This document shows, piece after piece, positions 24,460 through 32,637 of a stretch of DNA of 58,545 nt. Position numbers and translations under genes: made by a program. The stretch comes from Pseudomonadota bacterium. Lineage in GTDB: Bacteria > Pseudomonadota > Alphaproteobacteria > Kiloniellales > JACOMY01. The stretch is taken from NCBI GenBank assembly GCA_029781795.1, contig JAKOWB010000192.1:1-58545 (forward strand), read 5' to 3'. A model generated the notes under the pieces. The model was not told where the DNA came from. It saw only the letters and a list, made by a program, of their open reading frames with translations, and made no database searches. Every line of letters starts with the position of its first letter. Positions within the stretch are counted from its first letter, which is position 1.

Positions 24460-25146
24460 ATGCTCCACACCCCGCCGCTGCTGACCATCCACCGCGGCTT
24501 CCGCCGTGCCGACCCCAAGCTGGTCGCGGCCTTCAAGGGCGCGCAGACCTCGCACCTCTGCGACGCGATGGACGGGCGCGGCGCCCTCAACTACCGCATC
24601 AAGCCGCTGGATGCGGGACAGGCGGCCTTCGCCGGCCCGGCGCTGACGGCGCATTCCTATCCGGCCGACATCGTCGGCATGTTCGGCGCGCTGTCCGAGG
24701 CTGAGCCGGGCGACGTGATCGTGGTCGCCAACGACGGCTTCACCGAGACCGCCGTGCTGGGCGACCTGGCCGCCGGCATGATGCGGAACAAGGGCGTCGC
24801 CGCCTTCGTCACCGACGGGCTGGCGCGCGACAAGGCGGGCATCGTGGCGACCGGGCTGCCGGTCTTCTGCCAGGGCATCTCGCCGAACTCGCCCGGCCAG
24901 TACGGCAAGGGCACCGTCGGCATTCCGGTGACCCTGGGTGGCGTCCAGGTCAATCCCGGCGACATCGTCGTCGGCGATGCCGACGGCGTCGTCGTGGTGC
25001 CGGTGGCGCGGGCCGAGGCCGTGCTGGAGCGCCTGGCACAGATCCGCGCCAACGAGGCGAAGATGGTCAAGAGCGTCGAGGAGGGCATCACCATGGCCCC
25101 CGGCATGCTGCCCATCCTGGCCGGCGCGGTGATCGTCGAATCCTGA
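24460..25146 (+). CDS. RraA-like / 4-hydroxy-4-methyl-2-oxoglutarate-type aldolase
   Basis: 228 residues. The RraA/HMG-aldolase fold is shown by AFKGAQTSHLCDAMDGRGAL, VVANDGFTETAVLGDLAAGMMRNKGVAAFVTDGLARDKAGI (family GDLxA and TDGxxRD motifs that bind metal and the oxo-acid) and VVVGDADGVVVVPVARA. Members cleave HMG or CHA-type oxo-acids to pyruvate and oxaloacetate, or act as RNase E inhibitors. Length and motifs favour an aldolase. It follows the DUF2520 oxidoreductase by 3 bases, so the two may work in successive steps of the breakdown of an acid. The substrate is unknown. Confidence 0.78.
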   Translation: MLHTPPLLTIHRGFRRADPKLVAAFKGAQTSHLCDAMDGRGALNYRIKPLDAGQAAFAGPALTAHSYPADIVGMFGALSEAEPGDVIVVANDGFTETAVLGDLAAGMMRNKGVAAFVTDGLARDKAGIVATGLPVFCQGISPNSPGQYGKGTVGIPVTLGGVQVNPGDIVVGDADGVVVVPVARAEAVLERLAQIRANEAKMVKSVEEGITMAPGMLPILAGAVIVES

Positions 25147-25247
25147 GGCGATCCGCCTTCCGCTGAGGCCTGGCCGGCGCGACGCATCGTCGCTGGCAGG
25201 CACCGCCTGTCCGCCTGCGCGCTGTAGACTGTGCGGCAGGAGGCGCC

Positions 25248-26426
25248 ATGCGCATCGCCATCAGCGGCGCCGGCATCGCCGGCCCCACCCTGGCCTACTG
25301 GCTCCAGCGCGCCGGCCACCAGCCGACGCTGATCGAACAGGCGCCCGCGCTGCGGCGCGGCGGCTATGTCATCGACTTCTGGGGCGCCGGCTTCACGGTG
25401 GCCGAGCGCATGGGCCTGCTGCCCCGGCTGCGCGAGATCGGCTACCGGGTGCGCGAGGTGCGCATGGTGAACCGGCAGGGGCGGCGAACCGCCGGCTTCT
25501 CGGCCGACGTGTTCAGCCGGCTGCTGGACGACCGTTTCATCTCGCTGCCGCGCGGCGAACTGGCGGCGACGATCCACGGCGCGCTGCAGGGCAACGTCGA
25601 GACGCTGTTCGGCGAGGAGATCCGGACACTGCGGCAGGAGGGGGAGCGCGTCAGCCTTACCTTCGACCGCTCGGCGCCGCGCGACTTCGACCTGGTGGTG
25701 GGCGCCGACGGGCTGCATTCCAAGGTGCGCTCCCTGGCCTTCGGGCCGGAGACAGGCTTCGAGCGCTTCCTCGGCTACCGGGTCGCCGCCGCGGAGGTCC
25801 GCGGCTACCGCCCGCGCGACGAGCTGGTCTATCTCACCTACACGCAGCCTGGCCGCCAGGTGGCGCGCTTCGCGCTCAGGGACGACCGCACGCTCTTCCT
25901 CTTCATCTTCACCGAGGCCCAGGTCGAATCGGCTCATCCGCACGGACGGGAGGATCGCCTGGCCCTGCTGCGCCGCGTCTATGAGGGCGCCGGCTGGGAA
26001 TGCCCGGCGATCCTGGATGCCCTGCACGGCGCCGAGGAGATCTACCTGGACCGCGTGAGCCAGATCGTCATGCCGGCCTGGTCCAAGGGGCGCGTGGCCC
26101 TGCTGGGCGATGCCGCGGCCTGCGTCTCGCTGCTGGCGGGCGAGGGCAGCAGCCTCGCCATGACCGCCGCCTACACGCTGGCGGCGGAGCTGCGCCAGGG
26201 CGACCCGCTGGCGGCGCTGCGGCGCTACGAGGAACGGCTGCGCCCGCTGGTGGCGCGCAAGCAGGCCGGCGCCCGGCGCTTCGCCGGCTGGTTCGCGCCG
26301 CGCAGCACGCTCGGCCTCTGGCTGCGCGACCGAGTGACCGGGCTGCTGAACGTCGGCCCCTTGGCGCGCCTGCTGGTCGGCCGCGACCTAGAGGATGCGA
26401 TCGAGCTGCCGGCCTGGGGCGACTAG
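25248..26426 (+). CDS. FAD-dependent monooxygenase (FAD_binding_3 / PHBH-like)
   Basis: 392 residues. GAGIAGPTLAYWLQRAG (about 5-21) is the FAD Rossmann loop, LVVGADGLHSKVR is the DG motif of aromatic/tetracycline-type hydroxylases, and GRVALLGDAAACVSLLAGEGSSLAMTAAY the GD motif. The enzyme is predicted to use NAD(P)H and O2 to hydroxylate an aromatic, quinone or polyketide-type substrate in the cytoplasm. CAGGAGG lies just before the ATG. The gene stands with its own upstream region of about 100 bases. The substrate is not identifiable here. Confidence 0.82.
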   Translation: MRIAISGAGIAGPTLAYWLQRAGHQPTLIEQAPALRRGGYVIDFWGAGFTVAERMGLLPRLREIGYRVREVRMVNRQGRRTAGFSADVFSRLLDDRFISLPRGELAATIHGALQGNVETLFGEEIRTLRQEGERVSLTFDRSAPRDFDLVVGADGLHSKVRSLAFGPETGFERFLGYRVAAAEVRGYRPRDELVYLTYTQPGRQVARFALRDDRTLFLFIFTEAQVESAHPHGREDRLALLRRVYEGAGWECPAILDALHGAEEIYLDRVSQIVMPAWSKGRVALLGDAAACVSLLAGEGSSLAMTAAYTLAAELRQGDPLAALRRYEERLRPLVARKQAGARRFAGWFAPRSTLGLWLRDRVTGLLNVGPLARLLVGRDLEDAIELPAWGD

Positions 26427-26476
26427 CCCGGACGGCCCCGCGCGGCTAGGGTGCCGGCGCGAAAGGAGCCGCCCCC

Positions 26477-26926
26477 ATGCGCCCGTTGATCACCCTTCTG
26501 CTCTGCCTGTTGCCGCTGTCGACGGCCAGTGCCCGCGACTTCACGCAGGGCAGCCTGACGGTCGAGCAGCCCTGGCTGCGCGCCACCATCGGCACGCTGC
26601 GCAACACCGCCGGCTACATGACCGTAGTGAACGGGGGCGACACGCCGCAGCGCCTGACCGCGGTCGACATCGCCGGCGCCGAGAAGGTCGAGCTGCACGA
26701 GACCAGGGACGGCATGATGATGATGGTCGAGGCGGTGGAGATTCCGCCCGGCGGCAGCCTAACCTTCGCGCCCGGCGGCTGGCACCTGATGGTGGGGCCC
26801 CTGACCGACGCCCTGAGCGAGGGCGACGAGGTCGAGGGCCTGCTGGTCTTCGAGCCGGCCGGCGAAGTGGCGGTGCGCTTCATCGTCGAAGCGGCGAACG
26901 CCACGGAGAGCAAGGACAAGGACTAG
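26477..26926 (+). CDS. PCu(A)C-type periplasmic copper chaperone
   Basis: 149 residues. A signal peptide (MRPLITLLLCLLPLSTASA) precedes a single PCu(A)C domain. The copper site is spread over ELHE (His74), the Met run 80-83 (GMMMM), and WHLM (His103, Met105), with GYMTVVNGGDTPQRL typical of the fold. The spacing between the ligands is somewhat shorter than the usual H-M...M...H-x-M pattern. Such proteins deliver Cu to the CuA or CuB site of oxidases. The cbb3 cluster lies about 24 kb away in this window, so a link is possible but not shown. The HD gene follows by 8 bases. Confidence 0.82.
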   Translation: MRPLITLLLCLLPLSTASARDFTQGSLTVEQPWLRATIGTLRNTAGYMTVVNGGDTPQRLTAVDIAGAEKVELHETRDGMMMMVEAVEIPPGGSLTFAPGGWHLMVGPLTDALSEGDEVEGLLVFEPAGEVAVRFIVEAANATESKDKD

Positions 26927-26934
26927 CGGAAGCC

Positions 26935-27543
26935 ATGCCGCGTCCGCCCGCCCCAGCGACCCCGCCGCGTGCCTGGCAGCGCATGCTGTCGGGACGGCGG
27001 CTCGACCTGCTCGATCCCTCGCCGCTGGATGTGGAGATCGAGGACATCGCCCAGGGCCTGTCGCGCGTGGCGCGCTGGAACGGGCAGACCAAGGGCGACT
27101 GGGCCTTCACCGTGGCGCAGCACTCGCTGCTGGTGGAGCGGATCGTCGGTACCTTGAAGCCGCTGACCTCGGCCAAGTGGCGTCTCGCCGCGCTGCTGCA
27201 CGACGCGGCCGAGCATGTTCTGGGTGACCTGATCACCCCCTTCAAGTCGCAGATCGGCCCGCACTACAAGGCGCTGGAGCACCGCCTGCTCGGCGCCATC
27301 CACCTGCGCTTCGGCCTGCCGGCCGCGCTGCCGCAACACGTCACCGACCTGCTGAAGCGCGCCGACAAGATCGCCGCCTTCTTCGAGGCGACGCTGCTGG
27401 CCGGCTTCGAGGAGGAGGAGGCGCTGCGGTTCTTCGGCCGGCCGCGCGGCTTCGAGCTGCAGCGCCTGGTCGCCCTGCCGCCGGCCGAGGCCAAGCAGCG
27501 CTTCCTTGCCCGCTTCGCCGCGCTCAGCGAGGCGGCGGCGTGA
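26935..27543 (+). CDS. HD-domain phosphohydrolase (YfbR-like)
   Basis: 202 residues. FTVAQHSLLVERI, ALLHDAAEHVLGDLITPFKS and DKIAAFFEA carry the metal-binding His/Asp residues of the HD superfamily; the AxHDAAE order resembles YfbR/5'-deoxynucleotidase-like members that dephosphorylate nucleotides. The N-terminal 40 residues are short and basic. It overlaps hpnB by 4 bases (GTGA at 27540-27543), so it is probably co-translated with the hopanoid genes, though its own role need not be in that pathway. The exact substrate is unknown. Confidence 0.75.
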   Translation: MPRPPAPATPPRAWQRMLSGRRLDLLDPSPLDVEIEDIAQGLSRVARWNGQTKGDWAFTVAQHSLLVERIVGTLKPLTSAKWRLAALLHDAAEHVLGDLITPFKSQIGPHYKALEHRLLGAIHLRFGLPAALPQHVTDLLKRADKIAAFFEATLLAGFEEEEALRFFGRPRGFELQRLVALPPAEAKQRFLARFAALSEAAA

Positions 27544-28709
27544 GCTGGCTGGCAATCATCGCCGCGCTGTCGCTGGTCGCGTGGCTCTACCTGCTGCTGG
27601 CCCATGGCCGCTTCTGGCTGGCCGACCAGCGCCTGCCGGCCCGGCAGCCTGCGCCGGCACGCTGGCCCAGCGTCGTCGCCGTGGTGCCGGCGCGCAACGA
27701 GGCCGACGTGATCGGCCAGGCCATCGCCGGTCACCTGGCACAGGACTATCCCGGCCCCTTCCGCGTCGTCCTGGTGGACGACGAGTCGGACGACGGCACC
27801 GCCGAGGCCGCGCGCGCCGCGGCCGGCGAACGCGCGGAGCGCCTGACGGTCCTGCCGGCGCCACGGCGCGAACCCGGCTGGGTCGGCAAGCTCTGGGCGC
27901 TGGAAAGCGGAATGCGCGCGGCGACAGCGCCGGACTACTGGTGGCTGACCGATGCCGACATCGGCCACCCGCCCGACACGCTGCGCCGACTGGTGGAGCA
28001 GGCGGAGACGCAGAAGCGCGCCCTGGTCTCGCTCATGGTGAAGCTCTGGTGCCGGAGCCTCTGGGAGCGGCTGCTGATCCCCGCCTTCGTCTACTTCTTC
28101 CAGCAGCTCTACCCCTTCCCCCGCGCCAACGACCCGCGCTCCGGCGTCGCCGCGGCCGCCGGCGGCTGCGTGCTGCTGCGCGCCGATACCCTGGCGTCGG
28201 CCGGCGGGCTGGCCGCGATGAAGAGCGCGGTGATCGACGACTGCACCCTGGCGGCGCTGGTGAAGCCGGTGGCGCGGCGCCAGGGCCTCGGCATCTGGCT
28301 GGGCCTCGCCGAGGGCTCGCGCTCGCTCCGGCCCTATCGTGGCCTCGGCGAGATCTGGCGCATGGTGGCGCGCTCCGCCTTCACGCAGCTCCGCCACTCG
28401 CCCCTGCTGCTGCTGGGCACGGTGATCGGCATGCTCCTGCTCTACCTGGTGCCGCCCGCGCTGGCGCTCGCCTGGCCCTGGCATGGGCAGGCGCTGGCCG
28501 GCGGCCTGGCGCTGGCCGCCTGGCTGGCCATGGCGCTCAGCGAGGTGCCGACCCTGCGGCTCTATCGCCTCTCGCCGCTGCGCGCCCTGCTGCTGCCAGT
28601 GGCTGGCGTGCTCTACACCCTGATGACGCTGGATTCGGCGCGGCGCCACTGGGCCGGCCGGGGCGCCACCTGGAAAGGGCGCGTCGCCGCCGGTAAGGTC
28701 GGCCCGTGA
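27540..28709 (+). CDS. hpnB: Hopanoid-associated family 2 glycosyltransferase HpnB
   Basis: 389 residues. A leading membrane helix (SWLAIIAALSLVAWLYLLL) precedes a GT2 domain with VVPARNEADVI, LVDDESDDGT, WLTDADIGHPPD and IDDCTLAALV, followed by two or three C-terminal helices (LLLLGTVIGMLLLYL). The N-terminal region, length and neighbours (hpnC, hpnD immediately after) identify HpnB, whose exact reaction in hopanoid side-chain or squalene steps is not well settled. The start is GTG, overlapping the stop of the HD gene. The next gene starts 10 bases after. Confidence 0.88.
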   Translation: MSWLAIIAALSLVAWLYLLLAHGRFWLADQRLPARQPAPARWPSVVAVVPARNEADVIGQAIAGHLAQDYPGPFRVVLVDDESDDGTAEAARAAAGERAERLTVLPAPRREPGWVGKLWALESGMRAATAPDYWWLTDADIGHPPDTLRRLVEQAETQKRALVSLMVKLWCRSLWERLLIPAFVYFFQQLYPFPRANDPRSGVAAAAGGCVLLRADTLASAGGLAAMKSAVIDDCTLAALVKPVARRQGLGIWLGLAEGSRSLRPYRGLGEIWRMVARSAFTQLRHSPLLLLGTVIGMLLLYLVPPALALAWPWHGQALAGGLALAAWLAMALSEVPTLRLYRLSPLRALLLPVAGVLYTLMTLDSARRHWAGRGATWKGRVAAGKVGP

Positions 28710-28719
28710 GAACAGAGAC

Positions 28720-29589
28720 ATGACGGCCAGCCAGACCTTGGAGACGCCATCGGGCAAGGGCGCGGGGGACGAGAACTTCCCCGTCGGCTCCTTCCTGATC
28801 CCGCGCCGGCTGCGCCCGCACGTCGCGCGCTACTACGCCTTCGCGCGCGCCATCGACGACGTGGCCGACAATCCCGACCTGCCGCCGGCCGAGAAGATCG
28901 CCCGGCTGGAGCGCTTCGCCGCCGGCATCCAGGGGCAGGCCGAGGGACCCGGCCTGGAGAAGGCGACGCGCCTGCGCGCCTCGCTGCTGGAGACCGGAGT
29001 CCCGCTGCGCCACGCCAGCGACCTGACCGTCGCCTTCATCCAGGACGCGCGGCAGAACCGCTACGCCGACTGGGCCGACCTCATGGGCTATTGCGAGAAC
29101 TCGGCCAATCCCGTCGGCCGCTACCTGGTCCACCTGCACGGCGACCGCGACCCGCGTGCCTTCGCCGCCTCGGACGCGCTCTGCTCGGCGCTCCAGGTGC
29201 TGAACCACCTGCAGGACTGCGGCGACGACCTGCGAAGCCTCGACCGCTGCTACCTGCCGCAGGACTGGATGGCGGCCGAGGGTGCGCGCACCGAGGAGCT
29301 GCTGGGCAAGGCCCTGACGCCCGGGCTGCGCCGCGTGCTGGATCGCTGCCTCGCCGCCACCGACCGGCTGATCGAGCAGGCCCGCGCCCTGCCCGGCCTG
29401 CTGGCCAGCCGGCGCCTGGCGATGGAATCGGCCGCCATCTGGCGCATCGCCCGCCGGCTCTCGGCCGAACTGAAGCGGCGCGACCCGCTGGCGACGCGCG
29501 TCAAGCTGACCAAGCCGCGGGCACTGGGCTGTGCCCTCGGCGGCGCGCTGGCCGCGACCTTGCGCTATGGCGAGGGGCGCCGGCCATGA
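28720..29589 (+). CDS. hpnC: Hydroxysqualene synthase (squalene synthase HpnC)
   Basis: 289 residues. It carries the two Asp-rich motifs of trans-isoprenyl head-to-head synthases: AIDDVADNPD (about 44-53) and HLQDCGDDL, separated by YCENSANPVGR. HpnC converts presqualene diphosphate to hydroxysqualene, the second of the three HpnD-HpnC-HpnE steps that make squalene for hopanoids. The gene overlaps hpnD by 4 bases (ATGA) at its end, so translation is coupled. An N-terminal extension of about 18 residues is Ser/Thr/Gly-rich and not conserved-looking. Confidence 0.92.
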   Translation: MTASQTLETPSGKGAGDENFPVGSFLIPRRLRPHVARYYAFARAIDDVADNPDLPPAEKIARLERFAAGIQGQAEGPGLEKATRLRASLLETGVPLRHASDLTVAFIQDARQNRYADWADLMGYCENSANPVGRYLVHLHGDRDPRAFAASDALCSALQVLNHLQDCGDDLRSLDRCYLPQDWMAAEGARTEELLGKALTPGLRRVLDRCLAATDRLIEQARALPGLLASRRLAMESAAIWRIARRLSAELKRRDPLATRVKLTKPRALGCALGGALAATLRYGEGRRP

Positions 29590-30443
29590 GCGACGCGACC
29601 TTGGAGGAACTGGCCGACCGCGCCTACGTGACCGAGGTCGTGCAGCGGTCCAAGACCTCGTTCCTCAGCGGCATGCGCGTCCTGCCGAAGCCGCGGCGCC
29701 TGGCCATGTACGCGATCTATGCCTTCTGCCGCGAGGTCGACGACGTCGCCGACGAGCCCGGCCCCCTGCCGGCGAAACTGGTGGCCCTGGCCGAGTGGCG
29801 CGAGGAGATCGCGCGCCTCTTCGCCGGGCGCCCGACCCGCGCCACGACCCGCGCGCTGCAACGGCCGATCGCCGACTACAAGCTGCCGGAGGGCGAGTTC
29901 CTGGCGGTGATCGACGGCATGGAGATGGACGCCCGCGGACCGGTGGTGGCGCCCAGCCTCGCCGACCTCCGCCTCTACTGCCGCCGCGTCGCCGGCGCCG
30001 TCGGGCAGCTCTCGATCCGCGCCTTCGGCGCCAGCGGTGCCGAGGCCGAGCGCCTGGCCGTCGCGCTGGGCGAGGCGCTGCAGCTCACCAACATCCTGCG
30101 CGACCAGGCCGAGGACGCGCTCGACGGGCGACTCTACCTGCCGGCGGAATACCTGAACGAGGCCGGGATCATCCAGCGCGAACCGTTGACCGTGATGGCC
30201 GACCCGCGCATCGGCCAGGTGCGCGCCGCCGTCGGCAGGCTGGCCTTCGAGCGCTTCGCCGAGAGCCGCGCCTGCATCGCCCGCATCCCCCACCGCACCA
30301 TCAAGCCAGCGATCCTGATGCAGGAGGCCTACTGGCGGATCCTCGGCCGGCTGGAACGGCGCGGCTGGGGCAAGGTGGAACCCCGCGTCTCGCTCTCCAA
30401 GGGCCAGAAGCTCTGGGTCGCCCTGCGCTACGGCCTGCTGTGA
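29586..30443 (+). CDS. hpnD: Presqualene diphosphate synthase HpnD
   Basis: 285 residues. KTSFLSGMRVLPKPRRLAMYAIYAFCREVDDVADE places the first Asp-rich motif at about 52-57, and ALQLTNILRDQAEDALDGRLYLP the second (typical RDxxED of this family). HpnD joins two farnesyl diphosphates to presqualene diphosphate, the substrate of HpnC encoded just before it. The third enzyme, HpnE, is not the next gene; a DedA-type gene follows instead, about 100 bases away. Confidence 0.93.
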   Translation: MSDATLEELADRAYVTEVVQRSKTSFLSGMRVLPKPRRLAMYAIYAFCREVDDVADEPGPLPAKLVALAEWREEIARLFAGRPTRATTRALQRPIADYKLPEGEFLAVIDGMEMDARGPVVAPSLADLRLYCRRVAGAVGQLSIRAFGASGAEAERLAVALGEALQLTNILRDQAEDALDGRLYLPAEYLNEAGIIQREPLTVMADPRIGQVRAAVGRLAFERFAESRACIARIPHRTIKPAILMQEAYWRILGRLERRGWGKVEPRVSLSKGQKLWVALRYGLL

Positions 30444-30538
30444 TCCGGGTCGAAAAACCGTAACACCCGGCCCCTAGTCTTCGACGCGGACCTCGTCGCG
30501 GAGTCGGAGCGATCTTCCAGCGCGTCTATACCTGGGCG

Positions 30539-31093
30539 ATGCGGGCCGGGGCCGGGCCGGGGGCCCTGCGCGCCGTGGCCCTGGTCTCCTTCGCCGAGAG
30601 CGCGATCCTGCCGGTACCGGTCGACGCCGTGACCCTGCCGGTCATGCTGGCCGACCGGACGCGCCTCTGGCGCGTGGTCTGGGTGGCGAGCCTCGCCTCG
30701 GTTCTCGGCGGCCTCGTGGGCTATGGCCTCGGCTACCTGCTCTACGAGACCCTGGTGACCTGGCTGATCGAGTTCTACGGCTGGCAGGATGCCTTCGCCG
30801 AGGTGCGGCAGGACTTCCAGAGACAAGGCGCGCTGATCATTGCCATCGGCGCGCTCTCGCCTGTTCCCTACAAGCTGATCGCCATCGCCAGCGGCGTCGA
30901 GCGGCTGGACCTCCTGCTCTTCGCCGCGATCTCGGCGCTGGGGCGCGGCGGGCGCTTCCTCGCCTTCGGCCTGCTGGCCTGGCACTTCGGCCCGCGGCTG
31001 CGCCAGGTGCTGGACCGCCACGCCCACTGGATCGGCTGGCTGGTGCTGGCACTGCTGGTCGGCGGATTTGCCGCGGTCCGCTGGATCGGCTAG
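30539..31093 (+). CDS. DedA/SNARE-associated membrane protein (YqaA-like)
   Basis: 184 residues from ATG 30539, four to six membrane helices. LVSFAESAILPVPVD, GGLVGYGLGYLLYE and SPVPYKLIAIASG are the YqaA/DedA signatures; members are thought to move lipids or maintain membrane potential. The conserved N-terminal sequence of the family begins upstream of this ATG: codons 30512-30538 read IFQRVYTWA, which match the LRRLYDWT-like start of YqaA proteins, but no ATG, GTG or TTG exists there. ATC 30512 has GGAG 8 bases upstream and may be the true initiator (see findings). The listed start is the conventional one. Confidence 0.82.
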   Translation: MRAGAGPGALRAVALVSFAESAILPVPVDAVTLPVMLADRTRLWRVVWVASLASVLGGLVGYGLGYLLYETLVTWLIEFYGWQDAFAEVRQDFQRQGALIIAIGALSPVPYKLIAIASGVERLDLLLFAAISALGRGGRFLAFGLLAWHFGPRLRQVLDRHAHWIGWLVLALLVGGFAAVRWIG

Positions 31094-31100
31094 GCGCGGC

Positions 31101-31114
31101 TTGATCCGGGTCAA
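31101..31114 (+). promoter_or_regulatory. FNR/FixK-type box TTGATCCGGGTCAA
   Basis: TTGAT-N4-GTCAA is a near-perfect inverted repeat of the anaerobox class (TTGAT/C-N4-A/GTCAA). It lies 57 bases before the ATG of the Met-rich Spy-like gene and 7 bases after the DedA stop. A TATACT follows at 31120, closer than usual for an activator site, so positive or negative control is open. Confidence 0.6.
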
Positions 31115-31171
31115 GGCGGTATACTTGGCCGGGGTGCATCCTGTGCAGCCATCACAGAGGAGACCCGATCC

Positions 31172-31723
31172 ATGAAACGCACTGTCCTCGCCGGCTTGCT
31201 CATGGCCGGCCTGACTATCGGTCCCGCCGCGGCGCAGAACGGCCCCCAGCACGGCATGATGGGTGGCGACTGCCCGATGATGGGCATGATGGGGATGATG
31301 GGCCAGGGCGGCCCGGGCCCGGGCATGATGGGCGGCGGCGGCATGGGCCAGGGGATGGGCCAGGGCATGGGCCAGGGCAAGATGCAGGGCCCCGCCGACT
31401 TCGGCCCGATGGTGGAGGGGCGGCTCGCCTACCTGCAGAGCGCCCTGAATCTCACCGAGGCGCAGCAGCCGGCCTGGCAGGACTATGCCGACGCGGTGCG
31501 TGCGCGCACCGGCGTGATGCAGGAGAACCACGCGACCATGTGGCCGATGATGCAGGCCGGCACCGCACCGGAGCGCATGCAGGCGCGCATCGCGGCCATG
31601 TCGGCCATGCTGGCGGCGCTGGAGGCCCTGCAGCCGGCGACCGAGGCGCTCTATGCCGCGCTGGACGAGCAGCAGAAGGCCATCGCCGACGAGCTGATCG
31701 GCACCGGCTGCGGCGCCTTCTAG
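31172..31723 (+). CDS. Met/Gly-rich periplasmic Spy/CpxP-like protein
   Basis: 183 residues. A signal peptide (MKRTVLAGLLMAGLTIGPAAAQ) is followed by a flexible metal-binding-like stretch (about 24-72) rich in Met and Gly, with His28 and Cys34 and repeats such as GMGQGMGQGMGQ. After that comes a helical domain with SALNLTEAQQPAW (about 90-102), the LTxxQ motif of CpxP/Spy/CusP-type proteins, then RMQARIAAMSAMLAALEAL. A Cys lies near the C-terminus (GTGCGAF). It is probably a periplasmic chaperone or copper/metal buffer. GAGGAG lies upstream of the ATG, and an FNR-type box is at 31101. It is convergent with the SMP-30 gene. Confidence 0.75.
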   Translation: MKRTVLAGLLMAGLTIGPAAAQNGPQHGMMGGDCPMMGMMGMMGQGGPGPGMMGGGGMGQGMGQGMGQGKMQGPADFGPMVEGRLAYLQSALNLTEAQQPAWQDYADAVRARTGVMQENHATMWPMMQAGTAPERMQARIAAMSAMLAALEALQPATEALYAALDEQQKAIADELIGTGCGAF

Positions 31724-31739
31724 CGCGCCGGCGCCCGCG

Positions 31740-32612
31740 TCAGCCCTTGAAGGCGGCGATCGGCCGGCCCGGCACCGCCGGCTCGAAGGCGAAGATCGAG
31801 CCGGAGAGCGGCGCCTTGTCGATCACCTGGTCGCCCGAGGTCGTGACGAAGAGCGTCCTCAACTCCGGCCCGCCGAAGATCGGACAGGTGACGCGCGGCG
31901 CCGGCAGCTCGACCTTGTGCGTGCGCTTGCCGTCGGCGCCATAGCGCGTGACGCAGGCACCGTCCCAGTGGGCGATCCAGAGGCCGCCCTCGGCGTCGCT
32001 GCAGATGCCGTCGGGCAGGCCCTCGCTGCCGTCGAAATGGGCAAAGACGCGGCGGTTGCTCAGCGTGCCGTGGCTGCCGTCGAAGTCATAGGCCAGCAGG
32101 TCGCCGGGCATCATGTCGACGAAGTACATCGTCCTGCCGTCAGGCGACCAGGCGAGGCCGTTGGAGCAGGCGAAGCCCGTGTCCATCTTCTCCACCGCGC
32201 CACCGTCGTAGCGGTAGAGGCTGCCGGTCGGCTTGACGTTGGCGCCGTCCATGGTGCCGAACCAGAAGCGGCCCTGCGGATCGACCTTGCCGTCATTGGG
32301 ATTGTTCGCCGGCAGGTCCGCCTCCACCGCGTCCAGCGGCTCAGCGTGCGTGCCGCCCGGCGCCAGGCGATAGAAGCGCTTGCCGCAGAGCAGCAGCAGC
32401 CCACCGTCGGCGGCCAGGGCGATGGAGCCGAGGTAGCCCTCCAGGCCGGCGATGGGCAGGATCTCGTCCCTGCCGGTCGCCGGGTCGAAGCGGTGCACCT
32501 TGGCGACCGGCGAATCGATCCAATAGAGCCGCTGCTCGGCCTGGCTCCACACCGGCGTCTCGCCGAGCGTAGCGGGAATCTGCAAGGCGACGCGGGGCTT
32601 CAGGTCGGGCAT
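31740..32612 (-). CDS. SMP-30/gluconolactonase-like (regucalcin family) hydrolase
   Basis: 290 residues, a six-bladed beta-propeller family. Metal-ligand and fold segments are visible: TLGETPVWS (Glu), DPATGRDEIL, NPNDGKVDPQGRFWFGTMD (Asn/Asp), ACSNGLAWSPDGRTMYFVDM and DGSEGLPDGICSDAEGGLWIAHW. Members hydrolyse sugar lactones, often aldonolactones, in a Ca2+/Zn2+-dependent way. The gene is the last of the minus-strand cluster whose first members are a polyamine-type ABC importer, 25 bases after potC. The neighbour could mean that the importer takes up a sugar-derived compound rather than polyamines. Confidence 0.8.
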   Translation of the reverse strand: MPDLKPRVALQIPATLGETPVWSQAEQRLYWIDSPVAKVHRFDPATGRDEILPIAGLEGYLGSIALAADGGLLLLCGKRFYRLAPGGTHAEPLDAVEADLPANNPNDGKVDPQGRFWFGTMDGANVKPTGSLYRYDGGAVEKMDTGFACSNGLAWSPDGRTMYFVDMMPGDLLAYDFDGSHGTLSNRRVFAHFDGSEGLPDGICSDAEGGLWIAHWDGACVTRYGADGKRTHKVELPAPRVTCPIFGGPELRTLFVTTSGDQVIDKAPLSGSIFAFEPAVPGRPIAAFKG

Positions 32613-32637
32613 GGCGCGGATCCTTCCGGATGGGGCC

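Noticed and set aside
30444..30460. Degenerate FNR-like string TGATCCGGGTCGAA before the DedA gene
   Set aside because: Both half-sites have mismatches and it touches the hpnD stop, so it was not counted with the three better sites.
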